From assembly GCF_000972845.2 (NCBI RefSeq), contig NC_040011.1:28314379-28378378 (forward strand): a stretch of DNA of 64,000 nucleotides, read 5' to 3'. Under the pieces are notes generated by a model. That model was not told the origin of the DNA. It worked only from the letters and a program-made list of their open reading frames with translations, and did no database searches. The position numbers and the translations under genes are program-made. The stretch's first letter is position 1; each line of letters begins with the position of its first letter. Origin of the DNA: Larimichthys crocea. Taxonomy: Eukaryota; Chordata; Actinopteri; Sciaenidae. Positions 11,927-21,943 of the stretch are shown here, piece after piece.

Positions 11927-13847
11927 GCTGACTCACTGAGCATTCTGCAGATGCCCATCACGGTCTGAAAGACGGGGTTGGAGAAGCAGGCTAGGAGCCT
12001 CAGGGTGATGCCGCTGGGCAGGCACAGCCTCACAGGCTTGTGCTGGGGCATGAACAACAGCCGAGCGTCGGCGTGGATGCCATATTTCTCCAGAGTCCAG
12101 GATGTCCGGAGAAGCCACTGCTGCTTCTGCTCCCACCACAGCGCATGGTCAGACCAGTCACGCTTGATCTCTGCAAAGGATAGACACAAACCCAGTGTCA
12201 GTGCACAGAAACAGAGTAAAGTGTTTTCTCTAACCACTGAGCATGTCCGCACAAGTTGTTCTATTGACCATTAACCTCGAGAAAATATCATAGCAACACC
12301 TGCCCCCGGTACTGTTTGGATTATCACCTGTTTCCCGGGGTAGTTCGAAGACTCTGTGGCGCAACGGTAGCGCGTCTGACTCCAGATCAGAAGGTTGCGT
12401 GTTCAAATCACGTCAGGGTCAAATATTTTTCTATTTAATTTACATTTCTACTTGTTAAATAAATAATATGCTGATGATATAGAGTTCATGGAAAGCACCT
12501 CTGATGAACCTGTGGATGATTATTCCAATCAATTTAACACCTCATCTGGAGTGTTTGTCAGCTGATAAAGGGACCATGTATGTATGAAAACAGACTGACT
12601 CCAGATCAGAATGTTCTGTGTTCAAATCACGTCAGCATCAATATTTCTGTTCATGGTGAAGCTTAGTCTTTCACAGAAGCCTGTCAGTTCATATATGACT
12701 TGGAATATGTTAAGAACATGTGATCTCAGACATTGATTTCGGACCTGTCCAACCTGGGTACAGGTATTTTTTTCCCGAACAATGACTCTGTGGTCCAACG
12801 TAAGCACGTCTGAGGAAATTAGCTATAGGGACCAAAACTGTTTTTTGTACCAGGCTGTAAACATGTTTTCCGCTGTGAAGTTGGACATTTTAATATGGAG
12901 ACTTATGGGGGTTGAGCCACTTCTGCAGCCTGTCTCAAGCGGCCACTCAAGGAATTACAGTTTTTAGCACTTGGTTGAAAGTCATGTATGTTTGAACTGG
13001 AGGAATTGCTACAGACCACGTTATTGTTGAAAACGGACTCTCTGGCGCAACGGTAGTGTGTCTGACTCCAGATCAGAATGTTGCGTGTTCAAATCATGTC
13101 AGGGTCAAATGAAATCTGTTCATTCATTCAATAGATAAAGCCTAATATTTCACACAGCCATATGGAAAGTCTGCCACTTCAAATATCCATGTCTGTCAAA
13201 ACAGTGTGATCTCCCAAAATCACTTTTACTTTAACTCTTGTCCAATTGCTAGCGCATCTGACTCCATATCAGAAGGTTGCGTATTCAAATCAAGTCACGG
13301 TCAAAAGTAATTATACAATTACAGAAGTGATGTAACCCTACTGCTCATCAGCCAATGGGAGCTTATGACACCCACCCAGTTAACTGGACGAGTGGCTCAG
13401 AATGGTCTGGAACAGACTCTGGTAGTGTGTCTGACCCCAAATCAGAAGGTTGTGTGTTCAAATCATGTCAGGGTCAAAACTTTGGTCACAAAGATTTAAC
13501 AAAACACATTGTGTGCAACTAATTCTATTCCTGTAGTGACATTTAATAAATGAAGCCTATTTTTTCACAAGGCAAAGTCACCAGTTTTCTGACCTTAAGA
13601 ACTGGCTTAAACAATGCATGACTTAGCAGTATAATACATGCAAACTGTGCAATTATTTTTAGTCTGTGCACAGTGGCAGAGAGAAAGACAGAGACAAACA
13701 GAGGCAGACAAACAGTGACCTACGTGTCTTTTCCACCAGCTTTAGGATGACCCCTCCGACGTGGAGGTCAGAGGCCACGCTCAGGGTGACAGGTGGAGCA
13801 TCAGGCCCCAGGTCCTCCACTGAGATTGCCAGGTCCCACGCCGCCAT
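4861..13847 (-). CDS. fermt3: Kindlin-3 (fermitin family member 3), complete
   Basis: FERM-domain adaptor that binds integrin beta tails with talin to activate integrins in platelets and leukocytes. Fourteen exons in transcript order: 13724-13848 (ATG at 13847), 11937-12170, 9860-9976, 9359-9527, 8664-8766, 8455-8562, 8202-8336, 7783-7829, 7580-7704, 6795-6901, 6437-6658, 6060-6184, 5427-5568 and 5040-4861 (TAA). They sum to 1938 nt, or 645 residues; human kindlin-3 has about 665. Seen in order: F0 start [15 protein letters not shown]; kindlin signature [12 protein letters not shown]; lysine-rich F1 loop HKKKKKAK; the F2 part [22 protein letters not shown] domain from about residue 344 ([15 protein letters not shown]) to [13 protein letters not shown]; and the F3 domain with the integrin-binding Gln-Trp in [13 protein letters not shown] and the ending [11 protein letters not shown] ... 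TGGHEAL. The C-terminus (GGHEA-hydrophobic) favours FERMT3 over FERMT1/2. Donor 8202 (gtcaga) is weak. The ATG follows a ctctcccag acceptor by one base, so an upstream non-coding exon is likely. Confidence 0.95.
5041..9859 (-). other. fermt3 introns between exons 3 and 14
   Basis: The introns longer than 300 bp here (5041-5426, 5569-6059, 6902-7579, 7830-8201, 8767-9358 and 9528-9859) hold no recognisable RNA gene or transposon. A short AC run lies near 8819-8839. The donor at 8663 is itself the first GT of a short GT-rich run read on the minus strand. Confidence 0.6.
10364..10435 (+). tRNA. tRNA-Trp(CCA), consensus copy
   Basis: This 72-nt gene folds as a canonical tRNA. The acceptor stem is GACTCTG/CAGGGTC (one G-U pair), the D stem GCGC/GCGC, the anticodon stem TCTGA/TCAGA, the loop CTCCAGA with anticodon CCA, the T stem GCGTG/CACGT and the T loop TTCAAAT, followed by discriminator A. 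The internal A box (TGGCGCAACGG) and a B box are present, so RNA polymerase III transcription is expected. There is no intron. It differs from the general vertebrate tRNA-Trp mainly by compensated acceptor-stem changes. It lies in a fermt3 intron, antisense. Confidence 0.93.
10746..10817 (+). tRNA. tRNA-Trp(CCA), variant copy
   Basis: Full-length 72 nt with one change from the consensus: GCGC to GCAC in the D stem, giving an A-C mismatch that also falls in the A box. It may be weakened or inactive. Confidence 0.7.
11134..11205 (+). tRNA. tRNA-Trp(CCA), variant copy
   Basis: Full-length 72 nt. Two changes from the consensus: A2 to G (G-U pair in the acceptor stem) and a C to T in the 3' strand of the D stem (G-U pair). 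Both keep pairing, so the gene could be functional. Confidence 0.75.
11506..11577 (+). pseudogene. Decayed tRNA-Trp copy
   Basis: A 72-bp stretch aligns to the tRNA-Trp unit from about the A box onward (caacagtagcac, gactccagttcagaaggtt, gtcatggtca). It has many substitutions, a destroyed acceptor stem and an altered anticodon-loop flank. Confidence 0.75.
11883..11926 (+). repeat. (GAAA)n microsatellite next to a fermt3 donor
   Basis: About eleven AAAG units lie just downstream (minus-strand sense) of the donor of the fermt3 exon 11937-12170, where they read as TTTC repeats starting some 10 bases into the intron. Confidence 0.95.
12350..12421 (+). tRNA. tRNA-Trp(CCA), consensus copy
   Basis: Identical to the 72-nt consensus. 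A T5 run begins a few bases after the gene (aatattttt), making this the copy with the best canonical polymerase III terminator in the window. It lies in the first coding intron of fermt3, antisense. Confidence 0.93.
12591..12640 (+). pseudogene. 3' half of a tRNA-Trp copy
   Basis: Only the region from the anticodon stem onward remains (gactgactccagatcagaat, ttcaaatcacgtcag), with a mutated 3' end (catca). The 5' half is missing. Confidence 0.75.
12783..12812 (+). pseudogene. 5' half of a tRNA-Trp copy
   Basis: The sequence gactctgtggtccaacgtaa, then gcacgtctga, is the 5' half of the tRNA. It runs directly into aggaaattagctata, the start of the dispersed repeat that forms part of the array unit. 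Confidence 0.7.
13036..13107 (+). pseudogene. tRNA-Trp copy with several stem changes
   Basis: 72 nt, with anticodon CCA kept. It has a C at position 7 (acceptor mismatch), two C to T changes in the D arm, a G to T in the variable region and one T-stem C to T. It is probably a pseudogene, though still foldable. Confidence 0.6.
13232..13303 (+). pseudogene. Decayed tRNA-Trp copy lacking the 5' arm
   Basis: The part from the D arm onward is clear (agcgcatctgactccatatc, agaaggttgcgtattcaaat), with a mutated 3' end (cacggtca). The acceptor 5' strand is not recognisable. Confidence 0.7.
13415..13476 (+). pseudogene. tRNA-Trp copy with a 10-nt deletion
   Basis: The start gactct joins directly to ggtagtgtgtctgacc, so the D stem and part of the D loop are deleted. 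The anticodon loop is changed to CCCCAAA and the 3' half is nearly intact. Confidence 0.75.
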
Positions 13848-13848
13848 A

Positions 13849-16800
13849 CTGGGAGAGAAAAGGAAAATGCAGGAGACAGGTCTGACAAAGTAGAGGACAC
13901 AGATACCGGGAAAAGAGAGGAAAGCAGGAAAAATAACATGAGCGAACGTGAACGAAAAAAATGGATTCAGTAACATCATTAAACCGGCAACAAATTGTTA
14001 TGAAAGACTGCTCAAGAAATGCTCTTTAAATTATTTGTTATGTGTGTCTAATTTCTGTTTAGTGGAAATATGGGACAGCTCAGACGAAGTAGTCAAGGAC
14101 AAGAAGATGAACAAGATTTAACAAGAACAATTAATCACTTCTACTGTTTCGTTTGTTTTTCCGCCACATTATCTTGAGGTCGTACCAATTATGTGTAATT
14201 GCAACTACTGCATATATGTCATGTATAAATAATGCACTTTGATAGATGAATAAATTGTTAAAATGTCTATAGAAAACATGAAAACCCTCTAAAACGTCAC
14301 ATTTCTTTATTTAATTATGTCTAAAATATGAAATACAATCCCTGTTCTACTACATATAATGTTTTCTGTATTATTTCACATCTGAAAAATGACTATCATA
14401 CATTTATAAATCATTTCAGAAGGATAAAACTGCTTTAAAAAGTTAATTTACACATGCTGTAACTGTAATAAACTGCATTTACTGATGTGTGAAACAAAAA
14501 TAGGATAGATAACCTGCAACCGATTAACTCAACTTGTAGTTTTTCAACTAAAATACTTAAACTCATGCTTCAATGTCACATGATACTGACACACACACAC
14601 ACACACACTGGATGGGTGATTCTGGCAACATGTCCAGTTTGATGAACGCTTCCTGTTTTTGACAAACTATCACCAGGGACACACACTTCCGCTTTCTGAC
14701 CCGCCCAAGGTGAATCGTTCATCCAATGTCAATACAGCAACCTACCGCATGTCTGTGGATGTAATCCCACTGTAAATATAATTTAATTAAGGATCAAATG
14801 TGTCTTTAAACCATGTATCTGTATTTTTAAAGACTAACATGACACACAATGACGTAACAATGAATCGATGACAGGCCTGCACTCCTCCTTTCCTCTTTTG
14901 GAGGCCTAAATGTTCTTTAACTGTGTTTCTAAATATAAGTTCTGATCTGTGAACAGTTCACTTGTTATGACCTTAAAAATGACCCCACATCTTCATATAC
15001 AGAAGCCTCACACATACACACCCTGTCCTAACTCTCTCTGTATCCTCATGCTTTCTCACTTTCTCTCACGCTGTCACACATTCACATACACCCACATTTT
15101 TAAAGACAGTACCGTTAGTCTCCTCGGTCCAAGCTTTTGAGAAATATTAAAAGTTGGTCTCCTGTGCCTCGCTCAGATTTCTGATGAAGTTCTTTCTGTG
15201 CAGAAATGTTGCCTCTTGGGCTGGGCAGGTTGTGGTCTGTATAGCTGTGTCTGCGCTGTTGTGTCACTTCTGTCAAGAAAGGCTTGTTCCTTTTTTTGTC
15301 AGTTTCCGCCAGGCGGAAATGTGAAATGGGCTAACTTTGACTGACAGGTTGTGAGTGTGCATACAGCACATCTAGAAGATTATATATAAACTATAAAATG
15401 AAAAGACAGCACAAATCATCAATCTTCAACCTTTGTGTCCTCCCTTTTCTATACAAAGATCGATTAGTGATCATATGTGTGTGTGTGTGTTGCAAGATCA
15501 GCAATGAGTAGTTGGGTGTGGGTTATGAGTCTTAAACTTCAGTTGTAGGTTTTGTTGCTTTTGTTGAAGTGTCAAAAAAAAATAAAGAAATTAATAGTTA
15601 GAGCTTTAGCTATGAAAATAATAGTAATATTAATCTAATTCAGTTGAAACGTAGACTTCCTGTCTGTAGAGCAAGTCAAGATTATCTTCATATTTTCATA
15701 GATTAATGAGCTGAACATGACCAAATGTACAATCTGATAGGGGGGCGACAAACTGTATCCTCTGGGCCATAGAATAATTTTGCTTATATGGGGATTTTTA
15801 TCTACAGAATGCACTGTTTCCTGCAGGAGTTTGTAAGAGAGTGTTATGTGGACCACAAACCCTCTAAGGAAGGTTCAGTTTCTGGTGTGAGGCTGAAATC
15901 AAGACTTAAAAAATAACGGTCTTTTTTATCAGTCATACAGTGTGCATGCAGTCTTATTTTCTTTCCATATAGTCTGGCTCTACAGGAGACTGACCAGTTC
16001 AGTCATAATATACTAGTTATAATGCAAGGTCACAAATTGTCCTGAACATCCTGCTTGAAGAATACTACATGGCAGGAGACCATGAAGTGACAATATGAGA
16101 GAAAAAACAGCTTACAGAGCAAATTCACATAAGAAATAAGAATTTTAATATGTTTCTACTGGTAAACACACATTTTAAAGTTGGAAAAAAAATTAAGAGG
16201 CTACATCTAAGAAGAACTTTGTGCTCTAAACAGCAATTAATTAAACACATTGTTTGTTCAGATATGAATAGTTATGGCATTTTATTTCCAAATATAAAAT
16301 ACTAAGTACAGTGTGGTTTGCCTGAATACTGATCAGGATCTTTGGTGCTGAGCACTGATCACTGGAAGTTGTATTGGTGAACATTGATCATGGATTATAT
16401 TTGAAGCCCTCTTTTTAACGTGGAGCATTGCTTATGTAACTGTTTAACAATAGATTAGTATTATAAGTGATAAAATATTGGCAGGCAACATGTTTACTTT
16501 CTTAGAAACACAACTACAACTAGAGCAGCCTACACTTGGTTAATGGTAGCAGTTAGTGCTTAAAGGACCAGTGTGTAGGATTTAGTGTCATCTAGCGGTG
16601 TAGCTGTTGATTGCAACCCCCTCACCTCACGTCTTCCACATGAAGGAAAAACTATGCTGGTGCAAAATACACACGCACAAAAAAGTCCCTATATAGAGCC
16701 ATTGTTAGGTTTGTCAAATTTGGGCTACTGTAGAAACATGGCAGTTCAACATGGCAGACTTGTGAAAGACGACTAGCAGCCTCTGTAGATATCAAATACT

Positions 16801-17441
16801 AATTTAAGGTAACAAAAACATAACAATTATTATTTTCATATGATTATACATTTATAAAAACACAATTATGAATGTTATATTTCATTTTGCCATAATCTGT
16901 GAATAGAGTTCCCCAAATCTGACTCAATGGACCTTACAAACAATACAAAATATACAGTGTTTCCCACTGGCAGACAGGGTAACTTAAAAGGGGATGTATT
17001 TCTATTTATACTAGGTATTTATTTCCTCATTTTGATTCCACATAATTCTTCATTTAGAAACTTTGCAGCTATTGTGCTGTCCATTCAGGTGTATAACTAT
17101 AGACAGCATAAGAACTTTATGAACTGTATCTGTAAGCCATCCATTGTAATTTGTTTGACCAAAGATGCCTCATAACTGTCTGATTTCACTCTTCAGTGGA
17201 GCTTAAAGGTAACTCAATCGTGAAATTAAATAAAATTCTGCCTGATGTGTAAAAATATTTTTGGTTAATTATGGAACACCGGGGTCTACTAATTGGGCAA
17301 AAATATAAGTATGCAGACCAATGACACTATAAAATATGCACAGAGCATAAGTGACATTACCCATAGGCCCTTTAAAGCCAGAAATATACCTGCTGAAGGG
17401 GTGAGTTAAAAAATCTTTAGACTCAGTACAGTTGTCATTAA
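13849..17441. other. Intergenic, fermt3 upstream region
   Basis: No gene was recognised. It should contain the fermt3 promoter and probably a 5' non-coding exon, since an acceptor precedes the ATG; no exon could be fixed. It holds a CA run near 14589-14608, a GT run near 15476-15490 and one near-complete dispersed repeat at 16560-16936. Coding sequence for STIP1, which lies here in human, was not seen. Confidence 0.55.
16560..16936 (+). mobile_element. Dispersed fish repeat starting AAAGGACCAGTGTGTAGGAT
   Basis: The left end aaaggaccagtgtgtaggat and internal blocks (gtgtcatctagcggtg, gggctactgtagaaacatgg, aacatggcagact, aaggtaacaaaaacataaca) match from memory a family very common in percomorph genomes. 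The right end, gagttccccaaatct followed by ggacctt, is the degraded mirror of the left end. No coding capacity is visible. It looks like one almost full-length copy. Confidence 0.6.
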
Positions 17442-17684
17442 TGAGGAAATTAGCTATAGAGACCAAAACTGTCTTTTGTATCAGGCTGTAAACATGTTTA
17501 TTCCTGTTGTGAAGTTGGACATTTTAACATGGGGCCTTATGGAAGTTGAGCCACTTCTGCAGCCTGTCTCAAGTGGCCAATCGAGGAATTACAGTAATTA
17601 GCACTTCATTCGTGTATCATGTACAGTCAATTATGTATGTTTGAACTGGATGACTTTCTACAGACCACTTTGTGCTCAAAAACA

Positions 17685-17756
17685 GACTCTGTGGCGCAAC
17701 GGTAGCGCGTCTGACTCCAGATCAGAAGGTTGCGTGTTCAAATCACGTCAGGGTCA
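17685..17756 (+). tRNA. tRNA-Trp(CCA), array copy 1
   Basis: Identical to the 72-nt consensus. No T4 run follows until 17935, about 180 nt downstream. Confidence 0.93.
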
Positions 17757-18128
17757 ATATTTCTGTTCATTCATTCAATAGACGAAGCCGTGTGTTTCAC
17801 AGATCAAAATGGAAAGACAACCAGTTCAAATATCACAGTGTGATCTCAGACATCAGTTTCATGTAATTCTGAAAATCTTGTCCAGTTCAAATGAATTCAG
17901 TCTCCCAAGTTCTGATGAGCATTGAACTAAAACTGTTTTGTTTTTTTCTGCTGTGAAGTTGGACATTTTAACATGGGGCCTTATGGAAGTTGAGCCACTT
18001 CTGCAGCCTGTCTCAAGTGGCCACTCGAGGAATTACAGTAATTAGCACTTCATTCGTGTAACATGTACGGTCAGTTATGTATGTTTGAACTTGATGAATT
18101 TCTACAGACCACTTTGTGCTCAAAAACA

Positions 18129-18200
18129 GACTCTGTGGCGCAACGGTAGCGCGTCTGACTCCAGATCAGAAGGTTGCGTGTTCAAATCACGTCAGGGTCA
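18129..18200 (+). tRNA. tRNA-Trp(CCA), array copy 2
   Basis: Identical to the consensus. Its unit is the short form, lacking the ~20-bp atcacagtgtgatctcagac segment downstream. Confidence 0.93.
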
Positions 18201-18551
18201 ATATTTCTGTTCATCATTCAATAGACGAAGCCGTGTGTTTCACAGATCAAAATGGAAAGACAACCAGTTCAAACTACAGTTTCACGTAATTCTGAAAATC
18301 TTGTCCAGTTCAAATGAATTCAGTCTCCCAAGTTCTGATGAGCATTGAACTAAAACTGTTTTGTTTTTTTCTGCTGTGAAGTTGGACATTTTAACATGGG
18401 GCCTTATGGAAGTTGAGCCACTTCTGCAGCCTGTCTCAAGTGGCCACTCGAGGAATTACAGTAATTAGCACTTCATTTATGTGTCATGTACAGTCAGTTA
18501 TGTATGTTTGAACTGGATGAATTTCTACAGACCACTTTGTGCTCAAAAACG

Positions 18552-18623
18552 GACTCTGTGGCGCAACGGTAGCGCGTCTGACTCCAGATCAGAAGGTTGC
18601 GTGTTCAAATCACGTCAGGGTCA
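18552..18623 (+). tRNA. tRNA-Trp(CCA), array copy 3
   Basis: Identical to the consensus, in a long-form unit. Confidence 0.93.
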
Positions 18624-18985
18624 ATATTTCTGTTCATCATTCAATAGACGAAGCCGTGTGTTTCACAGATCAAAATGGAAAGACAACCAGTTCAAATATC
18701 ACAGTGTAATCTCAGACATCAGTTTCATGTAATTCTGAAAATCTTGTCCAGTTCAAATGAATTCAGTCTCCCAAGTTCTGATGAGCATTGAACTAAAACT
18801 GTTTTGTTTTTTTTCTGCTGTGAAGTTGGACATTTTAACATGGCCTTATGGAGTTAGCCACTTCTGCAGCCTGTCTCAAGTGGCCACTCGGGAATTACAC
18901 GTAATTCGACTTCATTCGTGTAACATGTAGGTCAGTTTGTATGTTGACTTGATTGAATTTTACAGACCACTTTGTGCTAAAAACC

Positions 18986-19055
18986 GACTCTGTGCGCAAC
19001 GGTAGCGCGTCTGACTCCAGATCAGAAGGTTGCGTGTTCAATCACGTCAGGGTCA
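18986..19055 (+). pseudogene. tRNA-Trp array copy 4 with two 1-nt deletions
   Basis: 70 nt. One G is missing at the D-stem start (gtgcgcaac) and one A in the T loop (ttcaatcac). The anticodon arm is intact. The deletions may be assembly errors, because the flanks show the same kind of defect. Confidence 0.65.
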
Positions 19056-19426
19056 ATATTTCTGTTCATCATTCAATAGACGAACCGTGTGTTTCACAGA
19101 TCAAAATGGAAAGACAACCAGTTCCAATATCACAGTGTGATCTCAGACATCAGTTTCATGTAATTCTGAAAATCTTGTCCAGTTCAAATGAATTCAGTCT
19201 CCCAAGTTCTGATGAGCATTGGACTAAAACTGTTTTGTTTTTTTCTGCTGTGAAGTTGGACATTTTAACATGGGGCCTTATGGAAGTTGAGCCACTTCTG
19301 CAGCCTGTCTCAAGTGGCCACTCGAGGAATTACAGTAATTAGCACTTCATTTATGTGTCATGTTACAGTCAGTTATGTATGTTTGAACTGGATGAATTTC
19401 TACAGACCACTTTGTGCTCAAAAACA

Positions 19427-19496
19427 GACTCTGTGGCGCCCGGTAGCGCGTCTGACTCCAGTCAGAAGGTGTGTGTTTCAAATCACGTCAGGGTCA
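19427..19496 (+). pseudogene. tRNA-Trp array copy 5 with indels
   Basis: 70 nt. Changes lie in the D loop (gcgcccggtag), the anticodon 3' side (ccagtcag) and the variable region (ggtgtgtgtttc). This is a pseudogene or a mis-sequenced copy. Confidence 0.65.
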
Positions 19497-19860
19497 ATAT
19501 TTCTGTTCATTCATTCAATAGCGAAGCCGTGTGTTTCACAGATCAAATGGAAAGCCAACCAGTCAAAATTCACAGTGTGATCTCAGACATCAGTTTCATG
19601 TAATTCTGAAAATCTTGTCCAGTTCAAATGAATTCAGTCTCCCAAGTTCTGATGAGCATTGGACTAAAAATGTTTTGTTTTTTTTGCTGTGAAGTTGACA
19701 TTTTAACATGGGGCCTTATGGAAGTTTAGCCACTTCTGCAGCCTGTCTCAAGTGGCCACTCGAGGATTACAGTAATTAGCACTTCATTCGTGTAAATGTA
19801 TGGTCAGTTATGTATGTTTGAACTTGATGAATTTTACAGACCACTTTGTGCTGAAAAACA

Positions 19861-19930
19861 GACTCTGTGGCGCACACTGTAGCGCGTCTGACTCCAGATC
19901 AGAGTTGCGTGTTCAATCACGTCAGGGTCA
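19861..19930 (+). pseudogene. tRNA-Trp array copy 6 with indels
   Basis: 70 nt. The D loop is altered (gcgcacactgtagcgc), two bases are lost in the variable region (agagttgcg) and one A in the T loop. Anticodon CCA is kept. Confidence 0.65.
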
Positions 19931-20295
19931 ATATTTCTGTTCATTCATTCAATAGACGAAGCCGTGTGTTTCCCAGATCAAATGGAAAGCAACCAGTTAA
20001 ATATCACAGTGATCTCAGACACAGTTTCAGTAATTCTGAAAATCTTGTCCAGTTCAAATGAATTCAGTCTCCCAAGTTCTGATGAGCATTGAACTAAAAC
20101 TGTTTTGTTTTTTTTATGCTGTGAAGTTGGACATTCTAACATGGGGCCTTATGGAAGTTAGCCACTTCTGCAGCCTGTCTCAAGTGGCCACTCGAGGAAT
20201 TACAGTTAATTAGCACTTCATTCGTGTAACATGTATGGTCAGTATGTATGTTTGAACTTGATGAATTTTACAGACCACTTTGTGCTGAAAAAACA

Positions 20296-20366
20296 GACTC
20301 TGTGGCGCAACGGTAGCGCGTTGATCCACGATCAGAAGGTTGCGTGTTCAAATCACGTCAGGGTCA
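20296..20366 (+). pseudogene. tRNA-Trp array copy 7 with scrambled anticodon arm
   Basis: 71 nt. The acceptor, D and T arms match the consensus, but the anticodon arm reads gttgatccacgatcag instead of gtctgactccagatcag. It cannot form the normal loop as written. Confidence 0.65.
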
Positions 20367-20709
20367 ATATTCTGTTCATCTTCAATAGACGACCCGTGTG
20401 TTTCACAGATCAAATGGAAAGCCAACCAGTTCAAACTACAGTTTCATGTAATTCTGAAAATCTTGTCCAGTTCAAATGAATTCAGTCTCCCAAGTTCTGA
20501 TGAGCATTGGACTAAAAACTGTTTTGTTTTTTTCTGCTGTGAAGTTGGACATTTTAACATGGGGCCTTATGGAAGTTTAGCCACTTCTGCAGCCTGTCTC
20601 AAGTGGCCAACGAGGAATTACAGTAATTAGCACTTCCTTCGGTACATGTATGGTCAGTTATGTATGTTTGGACTTGATGAATTTTCACGACCACTTTGTG
20701 CTAAAAACA

Positions 20710-20782
20710 GACTCTGTGGCGCAAACGGTAGCGCGTCTGACTCCAGATCAGAAGGTTGCGTGTTCAAATCACGTCAGGGTCA
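20710..20782 (+). pseudogene. tRNA-Trp array copy 8 with 1-nt insertion
   Basis: 73 nt. The only difference is an extra A in the D loop (gcaaacgg). It could still fold, or the base could be a sequencing error. Confidence 0.55.
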
Positions 20783-21040
20783 ATATTTCTGTTCATCATT
20801 CAATAGACGAACCGTGTGTTTCACAGATCAAAATGGAAAGCCAACCAGTTCAAAATACATGTCATCGTAATTCTGAAAATCTTGTCCAGTTCAAATGAAT
20901 TCAGTCTCCCAAGTTCTGATGAGCACTGGACTAAAACTGTTTGTTTTTTTCTGCTGTGAAGTTGGACATTTTAACATGGGGCCTTATGGAAGTTTAGCCA
21001 CTTCTGCAGCCTGTCTCAAGTGGCACTCGAGGTAATTACA

Positions 21041-21085
21041 GACTCCAGATCAGAAGGTTGCGTGTTCAAATTCAGTCAGGGTTCA
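21041..21085 (+). pseudogene. Truncated tRNA-Trp array copy 9 (3' part only)
   Basis: The unit's ggaattaca motif joins directly to gactccagatcagaaggttg, so the leader and the 5' half of the tRNA are missing. The remaining 3' half carries extra T residues. Confidence 0.8.
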
Positions 21086-21434
21086 ATTTCTGTTCATTCA
21101 TTCATAGACGAAGCCGTGTGTTTCACAGATCAAAATGGAAAGCCAACCAGTTCAAACTACAGTTTCACGTAATTCATGACAAAATCTTGTCCAGTTCACA
21201 ATGAATTCAGTCTCCCAAGTTCTGATGAGCATTGAACTAAAACTGTTTTGTTTTTTTCTGCTGTGAAGTTGGACATTTTAACATGGGGCCTTATGGAAGT
21301 TGAGCCACTTCTGCAGCCTGTCTCAAGTGGCCACTCGAGGAATTACAGTATTAGCACTTCATTGTGTAACATGTTGGTCAGTTATGTATGTTTGAACTGG
21401 ATGAATTTCTACAGACCACTTTGTGCTGAAAACA

Positions 21435-21506
21435 GACTCTGTGGCGCAACGGTAGCGCGTCTGCCTCCAGATCAGAAAGTTGCGTGTTCAAATCACGTCA
21501 GGGTCA
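21435..21506 (+). tRNA. tRNA-Trp(CCA), array copy 10, variant
   Basis: 72 nt with two substitutions: A31 to C (a mismatch closing the anticodon loop) and G to A in the variable region. Function is uncertain. Confidence 0.7.
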
Positions 21507-21871
21507 ATATTTCTGTTTCTCATTCAATAGACGAACCCGTGTTTCACAGATCAAAATGGAAAGACAACCAGTTCAAATATCACAGTGTGATCTCAGACAT
21601 CAGTTTCATGTAATTCTGAAAATCTTGTCCAGTTCAAATGAATTCAGTCTCCCAAGTTCTGATGAGCATTGGACTAAAACTGTTTTGTTTTTTTCTGCTG
21701 TGAAGTTGGACATTTTAACATGGGGCCTTATGGAAGTTGAGCCACTTCTGCAGCCTGTCTCAAGTGGCCACTGCGGGAATTACAGTAATTAGCACTTCAT
21801 TATGTGTCATGTACAGTCAGTTATGTTGTTTGAACTGGATGAATTCTACAGACCACTTTGTGTCAAAAAAC

Positions 21872-21943
21872 GACTCTGTGGCGCAACGGTAGCGCGTCTG
21901 ACTCCAGATCAGAAGGTTGCGTGTTCAAATCACGTCAGGGTCA
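21872..21943 (+). tRNA. tRNA-Trp(CCA), array copy 11
   Basis: Identical to the 72-nt consensus. Confidence 0.93.

Larger units (their letters stand above)
10340..13510 (+). repeat. Older, diverged part of the tRNA-Trp repeat family
   Basis: Ten tRNA-Trp-related loci (10364, 10746, 11134, 11506, 12350, 12591, 12783, 13036, 13232 and 13415) are embedded in flanks that still resemble the tandem-array unit: for example tgtgatctcagaca at 12720-12733, and a stretch at 12813-13035 with ctgtgaagttggacatttta and gccacttctgcagcctgtct. The copies differ strongly from each other, so they are older or less homogenised than the array at 17.4-22.6 kb. They lie in two fermt3 introns on the opposite strand. 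Confidence 0.8.
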
